64,000 nucleotides of DNA from Protula sp. h YS-2021 (Eukaryota; Annelida; Polychaeta; Sabellida; Serpulidae): NCBI GenBank assembly GCA_949752745.1, contig OX457031.1, positions 5,600,849 through 5,664,848 of the forward strand, read 5' to 3'. Shown piece after piece: positions 56,591 to 64,000 of the stretch (positions within the stretch are counted from its first letter, which is position 1; the number at the start of each line of letters is the position of its first letter). Under the pieces are notes generated by a model. It was not told the origin of the DNA. It made no database searches and was given only the letters and a program-made list of their open reading frames with translations. A program made the position numbers and the translations under genes.

Positions 56591-57349
56591 ATGGAGTCGA
56601 CAAGCTTTTACATTACTTTGCCTAGCAATGCGAGTATGACCTATTATCCCAACAACAAGGCTTCGAATTATCAAATTCGTATGCCTCGAACCATCTATCT
56701 GAATGGAAAATATGAAGTGGCTTTAGCTGAAATTCAATATCCACATACATGGACAACGATGAGACAGGGCATGGACTATTCTATTCAGTATCGACAAGAA
56801 CTATTCGATGATCCTATTCTTAGCACTCTCAATATTCCTTATGGGTACTATAGAACCATACAAGAACTATGTGAGGCAGTCAATGAAGAAGCGACTAATG
56901 CTCTGAAACTTACAGAAGCTATTCGACTAAAGTATGATAAAATTAGACGACGTGTGTTTCTATTTCTCGATTATGGCTATGAAGTGTCCTTTTCCGCTGG
57001 ATTAGCTGAGATTTTAGGATTTATCCCAGATCAATGGTATACTGAAACATGTACAGCTGACCATAAAGCGGATGTGAAACAGGGGTTTTATACACTGTAT
57101 GTGTATTGTAGCATTTGTGAACCACAAGTTGTTGGTGATTATTATGTTCCCTTACTACGTTCTGTTGGCATACAAGGCCATGATGGAGATATTATCATGA
57201 AAACGTACGGCGAACCACATTATGTTCCTGTAAACACATCCAAATTTGACGTGATAGAAATGAATATTAAGGACGACACAGGCCATAATGTTCCATTTCA
57301 AACTGGAAAGGTGATCTGTAAACTTCATTTTCGACCAAAAGCAATATGA
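56591..57349 (+). CDS. Penton (minor capsid) protein, single jelly-roll
   Basis: 252 residues. The opening FYITLPSNASMTYYPNNKAS and YQIRMPRTIYLNGKYEVALA, then IQYPHTWTTM, LAEILGF and the closing FDVIEMNIKDDTGHNVPFQ...VICKLHFR are typical of the minor capsid or penton proteins of Polintons, which occupy capsid vertices. The start is preceded by TAGTTCCCACCATC, a good Kozak context. Overlaps the next gene as ATGA. Confidence 0.9.
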   Translation: MESTSFYITLPSNASMTYYPNNKASNYQIRMPRTIYLNGKYEVALAEIQYPHTWTTMRQGMDYSIQYRQELFDDPILSTLNIPYGYYRTIQELCEAVNEEATNALKLTEAIRLKYDKIRRRVFLFLDYGYEVSFSAGLAEILGFIPDQWYTETCTADHKADVKQGFYTLYVYCSICEPQVVGDYYVPLLRSVGIQGHDGDIIMKTYGEPHYVPVNTSKFDVIEMNIKDDTGHNVPFQTGKVICKLHFRPKAI

Positions 57350-57687
57350 AAGCTTATACACACGATCCGTCTGCATATCGCAACCATTTTCTTCGTCAAG
57401 TGGGCGGGGAATTACCAGGATTCAAAGGAGCGCGAATCCAATATGGCGATGGTATTGGTTCCATACTGGGATCATTGGCTCGCAAAGCTATTCCACTACT
57501 TAAGGCTGGGGCTAAGATCGTTGCGCCACATCTTAAGAAGGCTGCAAAGAATGTCGCGAAAGATGTGACGGGCCGAGTAGCAGAACGTGTGTTTGGTGAA
57601 CAAAAGCGTATGCAACCAACGAAACGTGCCAGAAGACGAAAAACAGCCAGACGGATAACATCAAAATATCGCAAAGATATTTTTTAA
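57346..57687 (+). CDS. Basic core / pVI-like virion protein
   Basis: 113 residues. GIGSILGSLARKAIPLLKAG is an amphipathic membrane-active-type helix like those of adenovirus pVI and similar Polinton proteins. It is followed by Lys/Ala-rich repeats and a very basic tail (RARRRKTARRITSKYRK). Likely binds DNA and lines the capsid. It sits between penton and major capsid genes as in related elements. Confidence 0.8.
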   Translation: MKAYTHDPSAYRNHFLRQVGGELPGFKGARIQYGDGIGSILGSLARKAIPLLKAGAKIVAPHLKKAAKNVAKDVTGRVAERVFGEQKRMQPTKRARRRKTARRITSKYRKDIF

Positions 57688-57699
57688 AGAAAAAAAAAA

Positions 57700-59073
57700 A
57701 TGTCTCTCATTCATAATCATTCGTGTGAATGTAGTCTTTCTCCATTGGAATGGTTTCACGTACCACCAACGCAAACTGCTGTAGAGAAAAGTTATAATGT
57801 TGACTATCAACCACTTACAAGCATTAGAGAAGGCGCTCCAATAGAATTCTACATTCCTGCGAGTACAGAAGAATATCTAGATTTAAAGAACAGCAAACTT
57901 CATATTGTATGTCGCATTCTAAAGGCTGATGGAACAGCGTGTGGCGCAGATGATAATGTCTCTTGCATCAATGATGTGTTTAATGGGTTATGGTCTAATA
58001 TTGAATTGTTTCTGAATGATCGTTTGGTTTCGCATAGCAACAATACTCATGGTTATACCAGCATTATCTCTCATCTCATCCATGATTCGGAAGAAAGTCT
58101 ACATTCTGAGCGCTCTATGCGTCTCATGTACAAGGATACTGCTGGGTCAATGAATAGTCATGAGGTGAAAAGACCTAATCATGAACAATATGTATCCGGG
58201 TTTCATGTCAATGCCGACGGTGGTGACTTGGCTGAGCAAGGCAATAATGGCTTACATCATCGTTATTTGCATACTCGTCTTAGCCGTGATGTTATGCTTA
58301 CTGGCGGTTTAAGGATAGATTTGTTTGAGCAGGATCGTTATCTTCCGAATGGCATCAGTTTGAAATTGCGTTTCCATAGACAAAAAGATGACTATGTATT
58401 GATGGCTGTAAATAATACCTATAAGGTAGAAGTGAAAGAGGCATTTTTAACCATTCGCAAAGTGAGGGTGAGTCCAGGTATTCAGTTAGGACATGCAGAT
58501 GCATTGATGAAAAGTCCTGCCAAGATCATCATCACTAGAAAAGAATGTAAAGTCTTGGCCATTCCAGCAGGATTTCAGTCTTTTGTGAAAGATAACATCT
58601 TTTTGGGTCAATTACCAAATCGTATTGTCATTGGTCTGGTTCATAATGAAGCTTTTGGTGGATCAGTATTGAGGAATCCATACAATTTTGATCATTTTAA
58701 TCTGGACTATATGCAACTGTACACGGATGGTGAACCAGTTCTATCCAAACCTCTCAAGCTTGACATTACACAGAACAAATACCTGAACGCTTTTGAAACG
58801 CTTTACAAATCGTTTGATCGGTTGAATGGTGAGAAAAGTTCCATTATAAAACGGGAAGATTGGCCTAGAGGTTATGCTTTATTTTCGTTTGACTTAACAC
58901 CGGATTATGATGGTGATGATCATTTCCCCCTGATCAAGCATGGGAATTTGCGGCTAGAAATGAACTTTGCTAGGGCTTTGCAACCTACAATCAATGTCAT
59001 TGTCTATGCTGAATTTGACAACATTATTGAGATCAGTGCCAATCGCAGCATCCAATTCGACTACCAGTCATGA
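57700..59073 (+). CDS. MCP: Major capsid protein, double jelly-roll hexon-like
   Basis: 457 residues, the normal length for a Polinton MCP. Landmarks: an N-terminal ECSLSPLEWFHVPPTQTAVE, IREGAPIEFYIPAS (start of jelly-roll 1), NGLWSNIELFLNDRLVS, GLRIDLFEQDRYLPNGISLK and the family hallmark GYALFSFDLTPDYDGD near the C-terminus, then NLRLEMNFA and VIVYAEFDN. Animal-genome copies are often mislabelled as F54H12.2-like. The frame is intact. A poly-A run lies just upstream of the ATG. It overlaps the protease gene by 4 bases. Confidence 0.96.
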   Translation: MSLIHNHSCECSLSPLEWFHVPPTQTAVEKSYNVDYQPLTSIREGAPIEFYIPASTEEYLDLKNSKLHIVCRILKADGTACGADDNVSCINDVFNGLWSNIELFLNDRLVSHSNNTHGYTSIISHLIHDSEESLHSERSMRLMYKDTAGSMNSHEVKRPNHEQYVSGFHVNADGGDLAEQGNNGLHHRYLHTRLSRDVMLTGGLRIDLFEQDRYLPNGISLKLRFHRQKDDYVLMAVNNTYKVEVKEAFLTIRKVRVSPGIQLGHADALMKSPAKIIITRKECKVLAIPAGFQSFVKDNIFLGQLPNRIVIGLVHNEAFGGSVLRNPYNFDHFNLDYMQLYTDGEPVLSKPLKLDITQNKYLNAFETLYKSFDRLNGEKSSIIKREDWPRGYALFSFDLTPDYDGDDHFPLIKHGNLRLEMNFARALQPTINVIVYAEFDNIIEISANRSIQFDYQS

Positions 59074-59507
59074 ACACGAAGCAGATTGATGCCATATTGA
59101 GTCATGATGTCATGACCAAAGACTTGTTTCAAGGCGTGTTTGCCATGGATCAGTTACCGTCTTTACAACGCGGCGCCTATGTGATCAACACAGACGATCA
59201 AGATGAACCAGGAGAACATTGGGTGGCAGTGTATTATGATAAAGACCCTGTGGAATATTTTGACTCTTATGGACTGTTCCCTCTCGATGATCGTTTAAAC
59301 ATGTTTTTAAGAAATGACTATATGTATAATTCTATATCATTACAAACGCCAATATCATCGTCATGTGGTTTTTATTGTGTATATTATATATTGCATAGAG
59401 CTCGAGGTCAGAGTATGTTTGATATTGTGAATATATTAAAAAGAAAGGATGGTGATTTTATTGTAAAGGATTTTGTATATAGACATTATAAACCATTGTT
59501 TTATTAA
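59070..59507 (+). CDS. PRO: Adenain-type maturation cysteine protease
   Basis: 145 residues. Early GVFAMDQLP motif, catalytic His50 in EHWVAVYYD, Asp65 in YFDSYG, Gln92 and Cys99 in SSSCGFYCVYY, all in the order of adenovirus proteases. Expected to cleave capsid precursors. The start overlaps the MCP stop as ATGA. Confidence 0.95.
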   Translation: MNTKQIDAILSHDVMTKDLFQGVFAMDQLPSLQRGAYVINTDDQDEPGEHWVAVYYDKDPVEYFDSYGLFPLDDRLNMFLRNDYMYNSISLQTPISSSCGFYCVYYILHRARGQSMFDIVNILKRKDGDFIVKDFVYRHYKPLFY

Positions 59508-59931
59508 TGTTGTTGTTGTTTTATTAATGTTGTTGTTTTTATTAATGTTGTTGTTTTATTAATGTTGTTATTGTAGTAGTTAAGTTGTTGTTGTTATATT
59601 AGTTAAGTTGTTGTTGTTGTTATATTAGTTAAGTTGTTGTTGTTAAATAAAACAAATCAAGTTTCAAACAACTGTCTTGTTTATTGTGTTCTATTTACAA
59701 ATTCTTAACTACAAACACTATTTACAAAGTTTACAAACACTATTTACAAAGTTTACAAACACTATTTACAAACTCTTAACTACAAACGCTATTTACACTA
59801 TTTACAAATTCTTAACTACAAATTCTATTTACACTATTTACAAACTTTTATTTACACTATTTACACTATTTACAAGATTCTTAACTACAAACTCTTAACT
59901 ACAAAGTCTATTTACACTATTTACAAACTTT
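59508..59931. repeat. Convergent intergenic AT repeats with opposed poly(A) signals
   Basis: 59508-59645: TTGTTGTTTTATTAATG and GTTATATTAGTTAAG units. 59690-59930: ACAAACACTATTTACAAAGT units, the inverse of the 50270-50600 motif. AATAAA at 59646-59651 serves the plus genes. Its complement at 59931-59936, overlapping the last minus-strand stop, serves the minus genes. Confidence 0.85.
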
Positions 59932-60553
59932 TTATTTACAAACACATTCATTTTTCAATACATTCATCAATGAATACCATTCATTAGAATCTAAATTGAT
60001 ATAGGTATCATAGACATTACATCCATGTTTGTAAATGCTATGAAAGCTCACATAACACACATCACCAAACTTTATCACTTTAACAGTTACATGTTCAGAC
60101 AGTTTCAGTTCATATCCTTCTTCTTCTAAGTCAATGTCCATCACACGCATAGGTTGTGTCAGCTCAATGGATTTGGTGCCTCGTGTAAGCCATATTTCTG
60201 TTTCTTTGAATTCAAGCGTTAGGTTCTTTCCAATCCAATGCTTGTAACAACGCGTTCCATTCCACTGTGTTGAGGGTGATGTAATCATAGTTTTCTGTAA
60301 GCTCGTCATATTGGCGAAATTGTATAAACACGTCTAAGCAGTTCTCAGTCACACGCACTTCTAATTCATTTGAGACTGTCAGGAGAAAGCCAGGTATCCT
60401 GAACTTCTCTAGATGGTCTTTCAACACGGATTGGTCATCAAGTGATAGGACGAGATACTGTCCAAAATGTCTTAGCACAATGTCATCATATTCGTTTCTC
60501 AGATATGAGAACCCATGCGTAATTGGTTTATATTCCGTTAAAAAGTCTTCCAT
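59932..60553 (-). CDS. PC4-like protein(s), two overlapping frames
   Basis: The upstream frame (60553-60212, 113 residues) has LVLSLDDQSVL, FLLTVSNELEVRVTENCLDV and ITLNTVEWNALLQAL. The downstream frame (60309-59932) has IELTQPMRVMDIDLEEEG, LSEHVTVKVIKFGDVCYVSF and INLDSNEWYSLMNVL. Both show the beta-strands followed by x-x-x-E-W-x-x-L helix seen in PC4-type ssDNA-binding proteins. They could be two genes or one two-domain protein with a frame change near 60212-60230. Preceded by a TATA-like box at about 60613. Confidence 0.6.
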
Positions 60554-60577
60554 CTCGTCCAGCAGTCAGATGAACTA

Positions 60578-60613
60578 TGAGCTGTCTCCTTGTCTGCAAA
60601 GACGTTTTTTATG
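60578..60613 (-). promoter_or_regulatory. Viral minus-strand core promoter (CATAAAAA ... TCATAG)
   Basis: Read on the minus strand: CATAAAAA at 60613, then TGCAGACAAGGAGACAGC, TCATAG 33 nt downstream, ATG at 60553. The intervening GCAGACAAG word also occurs in the promoter at 61028, suggesting duplication of gene plus promoter. Confidence 0.55.
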
Positions 60614-60980
60614 CTCGCAAGATGGCGAAGAGTGGATGTTGTATCACTTCTAGGAATCGTAAGACTGCGCGCCAGTTCTTGATATCAAAGATGATCAAAT
60701 CTGTATATGGTGTATCTGGCACAACTCCCTTATAATCCTCTGGATAATCCTGTAAAAGATTTCTACAGATTTCTACACGTATGTTAGAATCATATTCAGC
60801 CACCGTCACTTCCACTTTATTTTCAAGTCTGCGTTTAAACCCAGCTTCAAGCGGTATGTTTTTAAAGTCTTTCCACACTTCAGGTTTAAACCGATGATAA
60901 CTTGTCTTAGAATCTAGTATCACTTCATTCCTCTCATTGACAGTAAGGTAAACACCACCGTTCAGCATGAGTGCATTCAT
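60609..60980 (-). CDS. PC4-like paralogue
   Basis: 123 residues: VYLTVNERNEVIL, RFKPEVWKDFKNI, RLENKVEVTVAEYDSNIRV, then LIIFDIKNWRAVLRFL. The strand-rich body ending in a W-x-x-L helix groups it with its neighbours. It starts 13 bases after the neighbouring PC4 gene and has its own TATA-like box inside that gene's end (61028). Confidence 0.65.
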   Translation of the reverse strand: MNALMLNGGVYLTVNERNEVILDSKTSYHRFKPEVWKDFKNIPLEAGFKRRLENKVEVTVAEYDSNIRVEICRNLLQDYPEDYKGVVPDTPYTDLIIFDIKNWRAVLRFLEVIQHPLFAILRA

Positions 60981-60992
60981 GTTTTTACCTTG

Positions 60993-61337
60993 TTATGACT
61001 TGTCGTCTTGTCTGCGAAGCCTTTTATCCACTTCTTTCACCTGCTTCTTCAGCATTTTCCATTCAGGTATTGTCAGCAAAATTCCCTTTTTCGTTGGACG
61101 GTTTTTTCCAGTCCCCTCATCTCTGAGGTATTTGCGAATGTTCACCACACCTTCATTACTTTGTTTCATAATCTTGATATACTTTCCATTGCCTAGAGAA
61201 AGCATTCCATCCCACGACTGTGGTGTTGGTGCTATCTCCACTTTTAATTTCTTAATGGTAGTATCAGGATGTTTCACTTTCATGTCTTTCACCGTATCTG
61301 CTAGAGTATCCATATCCGTTGTTGCAGATCTTTTCAT
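60993..61337 (-). CDS. PC4-type ssDNA-binding protein
   Basis: 114 residues and the clearest PC4 (transcription coactivator p15) member: LSLGNGKYIKIMKQ, GVVNIRKYLRDEG, RPTKKGILLTIPEWKMLKKQ. The order strands, IRKY, PTKKGI, W-x-x-L helix is the family signature. Likely coats single-stranded DNA made by the protein-primed polymerase encoded next door, or regulates transcription. Has its own TATA/initiator at 61399/61368. Confidence 0.88.
   Translation of the reverse strand: MKRSATTDMDTLADTVKDMKVKHPDTTIKKLKVEIAPTPQSWDGMLSLGNGKYIKIMKQSNEGVVNIRKYLRDEGTGKNRPTKKGILLTIPEWKMLKKQVKEVDKRLRRQDDKS
60996..61028 (-). promoter_or_regulatory. Viral minus-strand core promoter (GATAAAAG ... TCATAA)
   Basis: GATAAAAG at 61028 and TCATAA 30 nt downstream on the minus strand, inside the 3' end of the upstream PC4 gene. 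Confidence 0.55.
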
Positions 61338-61362
61338 GTTGACGCTTCAGTGTTCACACCTC

Positions 61363-61399
61363 AACTGACTCTAAAGTTGAAGTGTCTCCCCCTTATATA
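61363..61399 (-). promoter_or_regulatory. Viral minus-strand core promoter: TATATAAG and TCAGTT
   Basis: On the minus strand TATATAAG starts at 61399 and TCAGTT (a perfect TCAKTY initiator) at 61368, exactly 31 nt apart as in promoters 1 and 3 of the plus strand. Confidence 0.8.
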
Positions 61400-64000
61400 C
61401 TGTAATGCCCATGCGCCAAAGTGGAATAGCCATCACTCATCACATATCGCTTATCATCAAAGGGAGAGAGAGCCACTTTCCTCAACTTCTCCGAGAAAAT
61501 CTGGTGGTCATGACTTCGAATGATGTGCCCTGTAGTCATCGTTTGCGTTTGGTTGAACAAACTGTCTCTATACTGCTGATGTTTCATCCGTCTTTGACAC
61601 GCGCGAGTGATGCCTTTAGCCGTACGTTTTTCTTTCCCACCATATATCATACTATACATTTTCGGCCGAAGTCCAACAAACTCTTCAATGGGAATGCCCG
61701 CCGTCTCATCTTTCATTTTCCCAAGCACTTTCTTGTTCACGTTGGAATGCAGGAAATGATCTGGGGGATAGTCACTTGTGTCGAACAAGTCGGCATCTTC
61801 CTGCATGTCTTTGTAGATATCGTCCGTTTCTATGTCATAACATAGACTGTCGGTGTCGCTGAACAACAGCTTGGCGTCGGGATACTTGGTCATGATGTAG
61901 TTGTAATGAAAGTGGAACATGAGCACTTTGCTGAGGTCGAGAATGGTGAACCCAACTTGAATGGGTTTATCCAGAAGCAGATCCACTTTGCGTAAATGTA
62001 CCGCGGTTAAATCTTCGTTGAAAATTCTAAATTTGTGGAAGGAAGGTTTGGCCACAAGTTTCTTGAACCGCTTTTCCTGGTGAACAAGTTCCACATTGAT
62101 GCGTTTTCTTACATTTTCCATGGTTTTGCCAAACACCGAGTTGTTCATCAATTTGAAGAAGTCTTTCTCAAACGGGTTCTTAGCCAACTTTCTCTTTTCT
62201 GTGTTCAAGGAGATGTATTTTGCCAACCATTTGCTCTGTGCAAACATGATGGCACGATGCACCTTCGTGACTTTCAATCCCAGTGAGACATATTGCTGTA
62301 AATTTCTATAATGAAGCACATATTTCTTCTTGTCACACAAGTTGGGAATGAGCTTTTCACTAGGCTTGCTTTTCATGTCTAGATCTTTCCGTAGCTTCTG
62401 ACTATGTTTTGACAATTCTCCCACTTTCACACATTTCCGTTCTGGAGCCACTGGGTAGTGATTATGATGATCATGAATTGAATATGGGTATTCCAAATCC
62501 ACTTCTAAAATGTATCCAATCTCGTCATCTTCATCCACATCCATAAAGTCAATGGATTCTGGCTCGCTCACCCACATAAATCCACTTTCCGGCATGCTTT
62601 GCGACATAGCCCAGCCATACAAGTTGTTTGCATCCAGGTACGTCAAGTAGTTGGTTGGTTTCGTGGGATCGTAATCTGCTACGTAGGGGTTATTTGCTTT
62701 CGCATACTTGTGTGTGATGACAGATATTCCTCCACGTAGACCTTGTTCAACCATTTGGTACATGTCAATGTCGTTAATCAATTCCAATTTCACCTTTGTC
62801 GCTTTCAACATGGCATCCCACGACAGTCCTGGCGCTGTATAGTAGTGAGCAGGATCTAATTCATACGTGTTGAGACATACGTGACGAAAGTTTTCAAACA
62901 CGTCAGCCAGCAGCAACACATCTGATTTCAGGTACAAGTCATGGTATTCACCAAATGTAGTACAGTGGAATGTCTCCCACACCTTCTGCGCATGCGCATA
63001 ATCCTCATCGCTAATGTCTTCTTCACTGAGTAGACTGTAAAACTTGTCTTTGGACGGCAGTTGTGTTTCAGCAAACTTGGATGGCTCATCCACGTAATCA
63101 TAAGGGTACACTCCCTTTCTCAACAGTAAATCTTGTTGGTCACTATCGTGAATGTGTGACGTCATGTTATAAAAATTGTCTTTCCCTTCTGCTGCCAGGT
63201 TGGATACCAGCTTCTGTAGAGAAGTACTCATGAACTGAAAGCTGTCTGTAAATTTCAGATTGCTCATGGTGAATGCAATATATTTCTCAACGGTGTTGGG
63301 AATGACTGTAATGGTTTCATTTTTGAACTTTCCAATTTCTTCCATGATCAAATGGCTGTCATAGCCTCGTAAATTGTGGAAAAAGACAGGAATGATGAAA
63401 GAATCTTCAACATCCTGCTTATCCTTTCGAAATCGGAATTGTAAATTGCATTGACTATGTGCAGCTCCACGGTATTTGCCATTGATATGATCATGATCTC
63501 TCACACGATCTGCTCCTAGAGGCTCATGACAAATGTAGCAATCTGTGGCGTTCTTATAATGCTCTTCATCTTCATGAGTCATGACCATTTTCTTTGGCTG
63601 TAGCAAGCCATGCACAATACGATCACGCTCATTCACCATATGGTCTAAAAAGACTTTCACAGCATTATCTCCTCGATATACGACTGGAGCACGTGTCTCA
63701 TACTGGCTGACAACCACGTAGGCAAAGCTGTTTGGACGATGATGTTGATACTTGTCTCCTTCATGCTTTTTCGTGAAGCATTCAAAGTCTGCATAAATGA
63801 CAAACGGCGCTCGCTGTTGTTTGGCTACATTCTTGAACTTGATGAAAGGTTCCTTGGGGAATGATAAACGTTGTGCGCCATGCTTGCCACACACTTCACG
63901 ATGCTTGTCTAAAAGATCTTGTCGCATAAACCCATGAAGACAGTTGAAACAATAAAAAGTTGCACCATTATACTTTGATCGATAAGCCATCAGTCTGCTG
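61393..64000 (-). CDS. POLB: Protein-primed family B DNA polymerase (5' end outside window)
   Basis: 869 codons visible. The frame is still open at 64000 and residues before the first Met (S-R-L) fit the family, so the true start lies beyond. An N-terminal C-x2-C...H-x3-C zinc finger (FYCFNCLHGF...) is followed by the 3'-5' exonuclease motifs YADFECF, FFHNLRGYDSHLIM and YLKSDVLLLADVF, then polymerase motifs YLDANNLYGWAMS, KLMNNSVFGKTMEN and LLFSDTDSLCYD, and K-x-Y as PKMYSMIYGG. A second Cys/His cluster (CYICHEPLGADRVRDHDH) resembles that in other Polinton polymerases. It replicates the linear element from terminal-protein-primed ends. No internal stops. Confidence 0.97.
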   Translation of the reverse strand, partial: SRLMAYRSKYNGATFYCFNCLHGFMRQDLLDKHREVCGKHGAQRLSFPKEPFIKFKNVAKQQRAPFVIYADFECFTKKHEGDKYQHHRPNSFAYVVVSQYETRAPVVYRGDNAVKVFLDHMVNERDRIVHGLLQPKKMVMTHEDEEHYKNATDCYICHEPLGADRVRDHDHINGKYRGAAHSQCNLQFRFRKDKQDVEDSFIIPVFFHNLRGYDSHLIMEEIGKFKNETITVIPNTVEKYIAFTMSNLKFTDSFQFMSTSLQKLVSNLAAEGKDNFYNMTSHIHDSDQQDLLLRKGVYPYDYVDEPSKFAETQLPSKDKFYSLLSEEDISDEDYAHAQKVWETFHCTTFGEYHDLYLKSDVLLLADVFENFRHVCLNTYELDPAHYYTAPGLSWDAMLKATKVKLELINDIDMYQMVEQGLRGGISVITHKYAKANNPYVADYDPTKPTNYLTYLDANNLYGWAMSQSMPESGFMWVSEPESIDFMDVDEDDEIGYILEVDLEYPYSIHDHHNHYPVAPERKCVKVGELSKHSQKLRKDLDMKSKPSEKLIPNLCDKKKYVLHYRNLQQYVSLGLKVTKVHRAIMFAQSKWLAKYISLNTEKRKLAKNPFEKDFFKLMNNSVFGKTMENVRKRINVELVHQEKRFKKLVAKPSFHKFRIFNEDLTAVHLRKVDLLLDKPIQVGFTILDLSKVLMFHFHYNYIMTKYPDAKLLFSDTDSLCYDIETDDIYKDMQEDADLFDTSDYPPDHFLHSNVNKKVLGKMKDETAGIPIEEFVGLRPKMYSMIYGGKEKRTAKGITRACQRRMKHQQYRDSLFNQTQTMTTGHIIRSHDHQIFSEKLRKVALSPFDDKRYVMSDGYSTLAHGHYSI

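Larger units (their letters stand above)
50110..64000. mobile_element. Polinton/adintovirus-type integrated element (right end outside window)
   Basis: The set of genes is diagnostic: protein-primed family B DNA polymerase, retroviral-type integrase with chromodomain, FtsK/HerA-type packaging ATPase, adenain-type protease, penton and major capsid protein. Two blocks converge: plus-strand small genes, integrase and morphogenesis genes up to 59507, and minus-strand PC4-like genes and polymerase from 59932 onward. The left limit is set only by the first promoter at 50118; terminal inverted repeats and target duplication were not identified. Most capsid-side genes are intact, so integration may be recent, while integrase and two PC4-type genes carry one-base frame changes. 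Confidence 0.96.

Overview
The window is animal nuclear DNA, most likely from a mollusc or another lophotrochozoan. The evidence is intron-containing genes, CR1/L2-like LINE fragments, a hAT element, abundant minisatellites, a secreted-protein family I recall only from lophotrochozoans, an ankyrin/Mab-21 (cGAS-like) gene of a kind expanded in bivalves, and an integrated Polinton/adintovirus. The species cannot be told from the sequence alone.

Layout. 1-5.1 kb: two near-identical, head-to-tail copies (minus strand) of an ankyrin-repeat gene. The second copy also carries a Mab-21/cGAS-like nucleotidyltransferase domain. Both copies carry one-base frame breaks. A gap of exactly 200 N follows (5124-5323). 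6.1-16.5 kb: seven plus-strand exons of an SLC49A4 (DIRC2) orthologue covering about 280 C-terminal residues. Almost every splice junction of this gene is the seed of its own tandem array, and one array has been split by a 1,880-bp hAT element with a perfect 8-bp target duplication. 16.5-25.3 kb: a fold-back element, a dead LINE and gene-poor AT-rich DNA. 25.5-28.6 kb: a two-exon minus-strand gene for a 675-residue secreted protein; its intron holds a GATA-motif array and a 600-bp TTAA-flanked MITE. A decayed copy of the gene, intron edge included, lies at 36.6-37.6 kb. 31.8-33 kb: a CpG-patterned element with a tRNA-Pro-like promoter segment. 43-44.6 kb: a tentative small secreted cysteine-rich protein. 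46.9-50.1 kb: a succession of different tandem arrays, several rich in TGACGTCA (CRE), ETS and RFX motifs.

50.1-64 kb: a Polinton/Maverick-type element of the adintovirus kind, running off the right edge. Plus strand: early-type small genes, a NADAR-domain protein, retroviral-type integrase with chromodomain (one-base frame break), packaging ATPase, conserved small virion-type proteins, a possibly acylated Cys-rich peptide, penton, a basic core/pVI-like protein, major capsid protein and adenain-type protease. Minus strand: a cluster of PC4-like ssDNA-binding proteins and the protein-primed DNA polymerase B. Transcription units converge on an AT-rich repeat with opposed poly(A) signals at 59.5-59.9 kb. 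Several units share a core promoter: a TATAAAAG-like box with a TCAKTY initiator about 31 nt downstream.

Most promising for follow-up: (i) splice-junction-anchored minisatellites in SLC49A4, (ii) the NADAR gene in the viral element, (iii) the fixed TATA-to-initiator spacing of the viral promoters, (iv) the ankyrin-cGLR fusion. One-base frame breaks at homopolymers recur in unrelated genes, so some may be assembly errors rather than decay.
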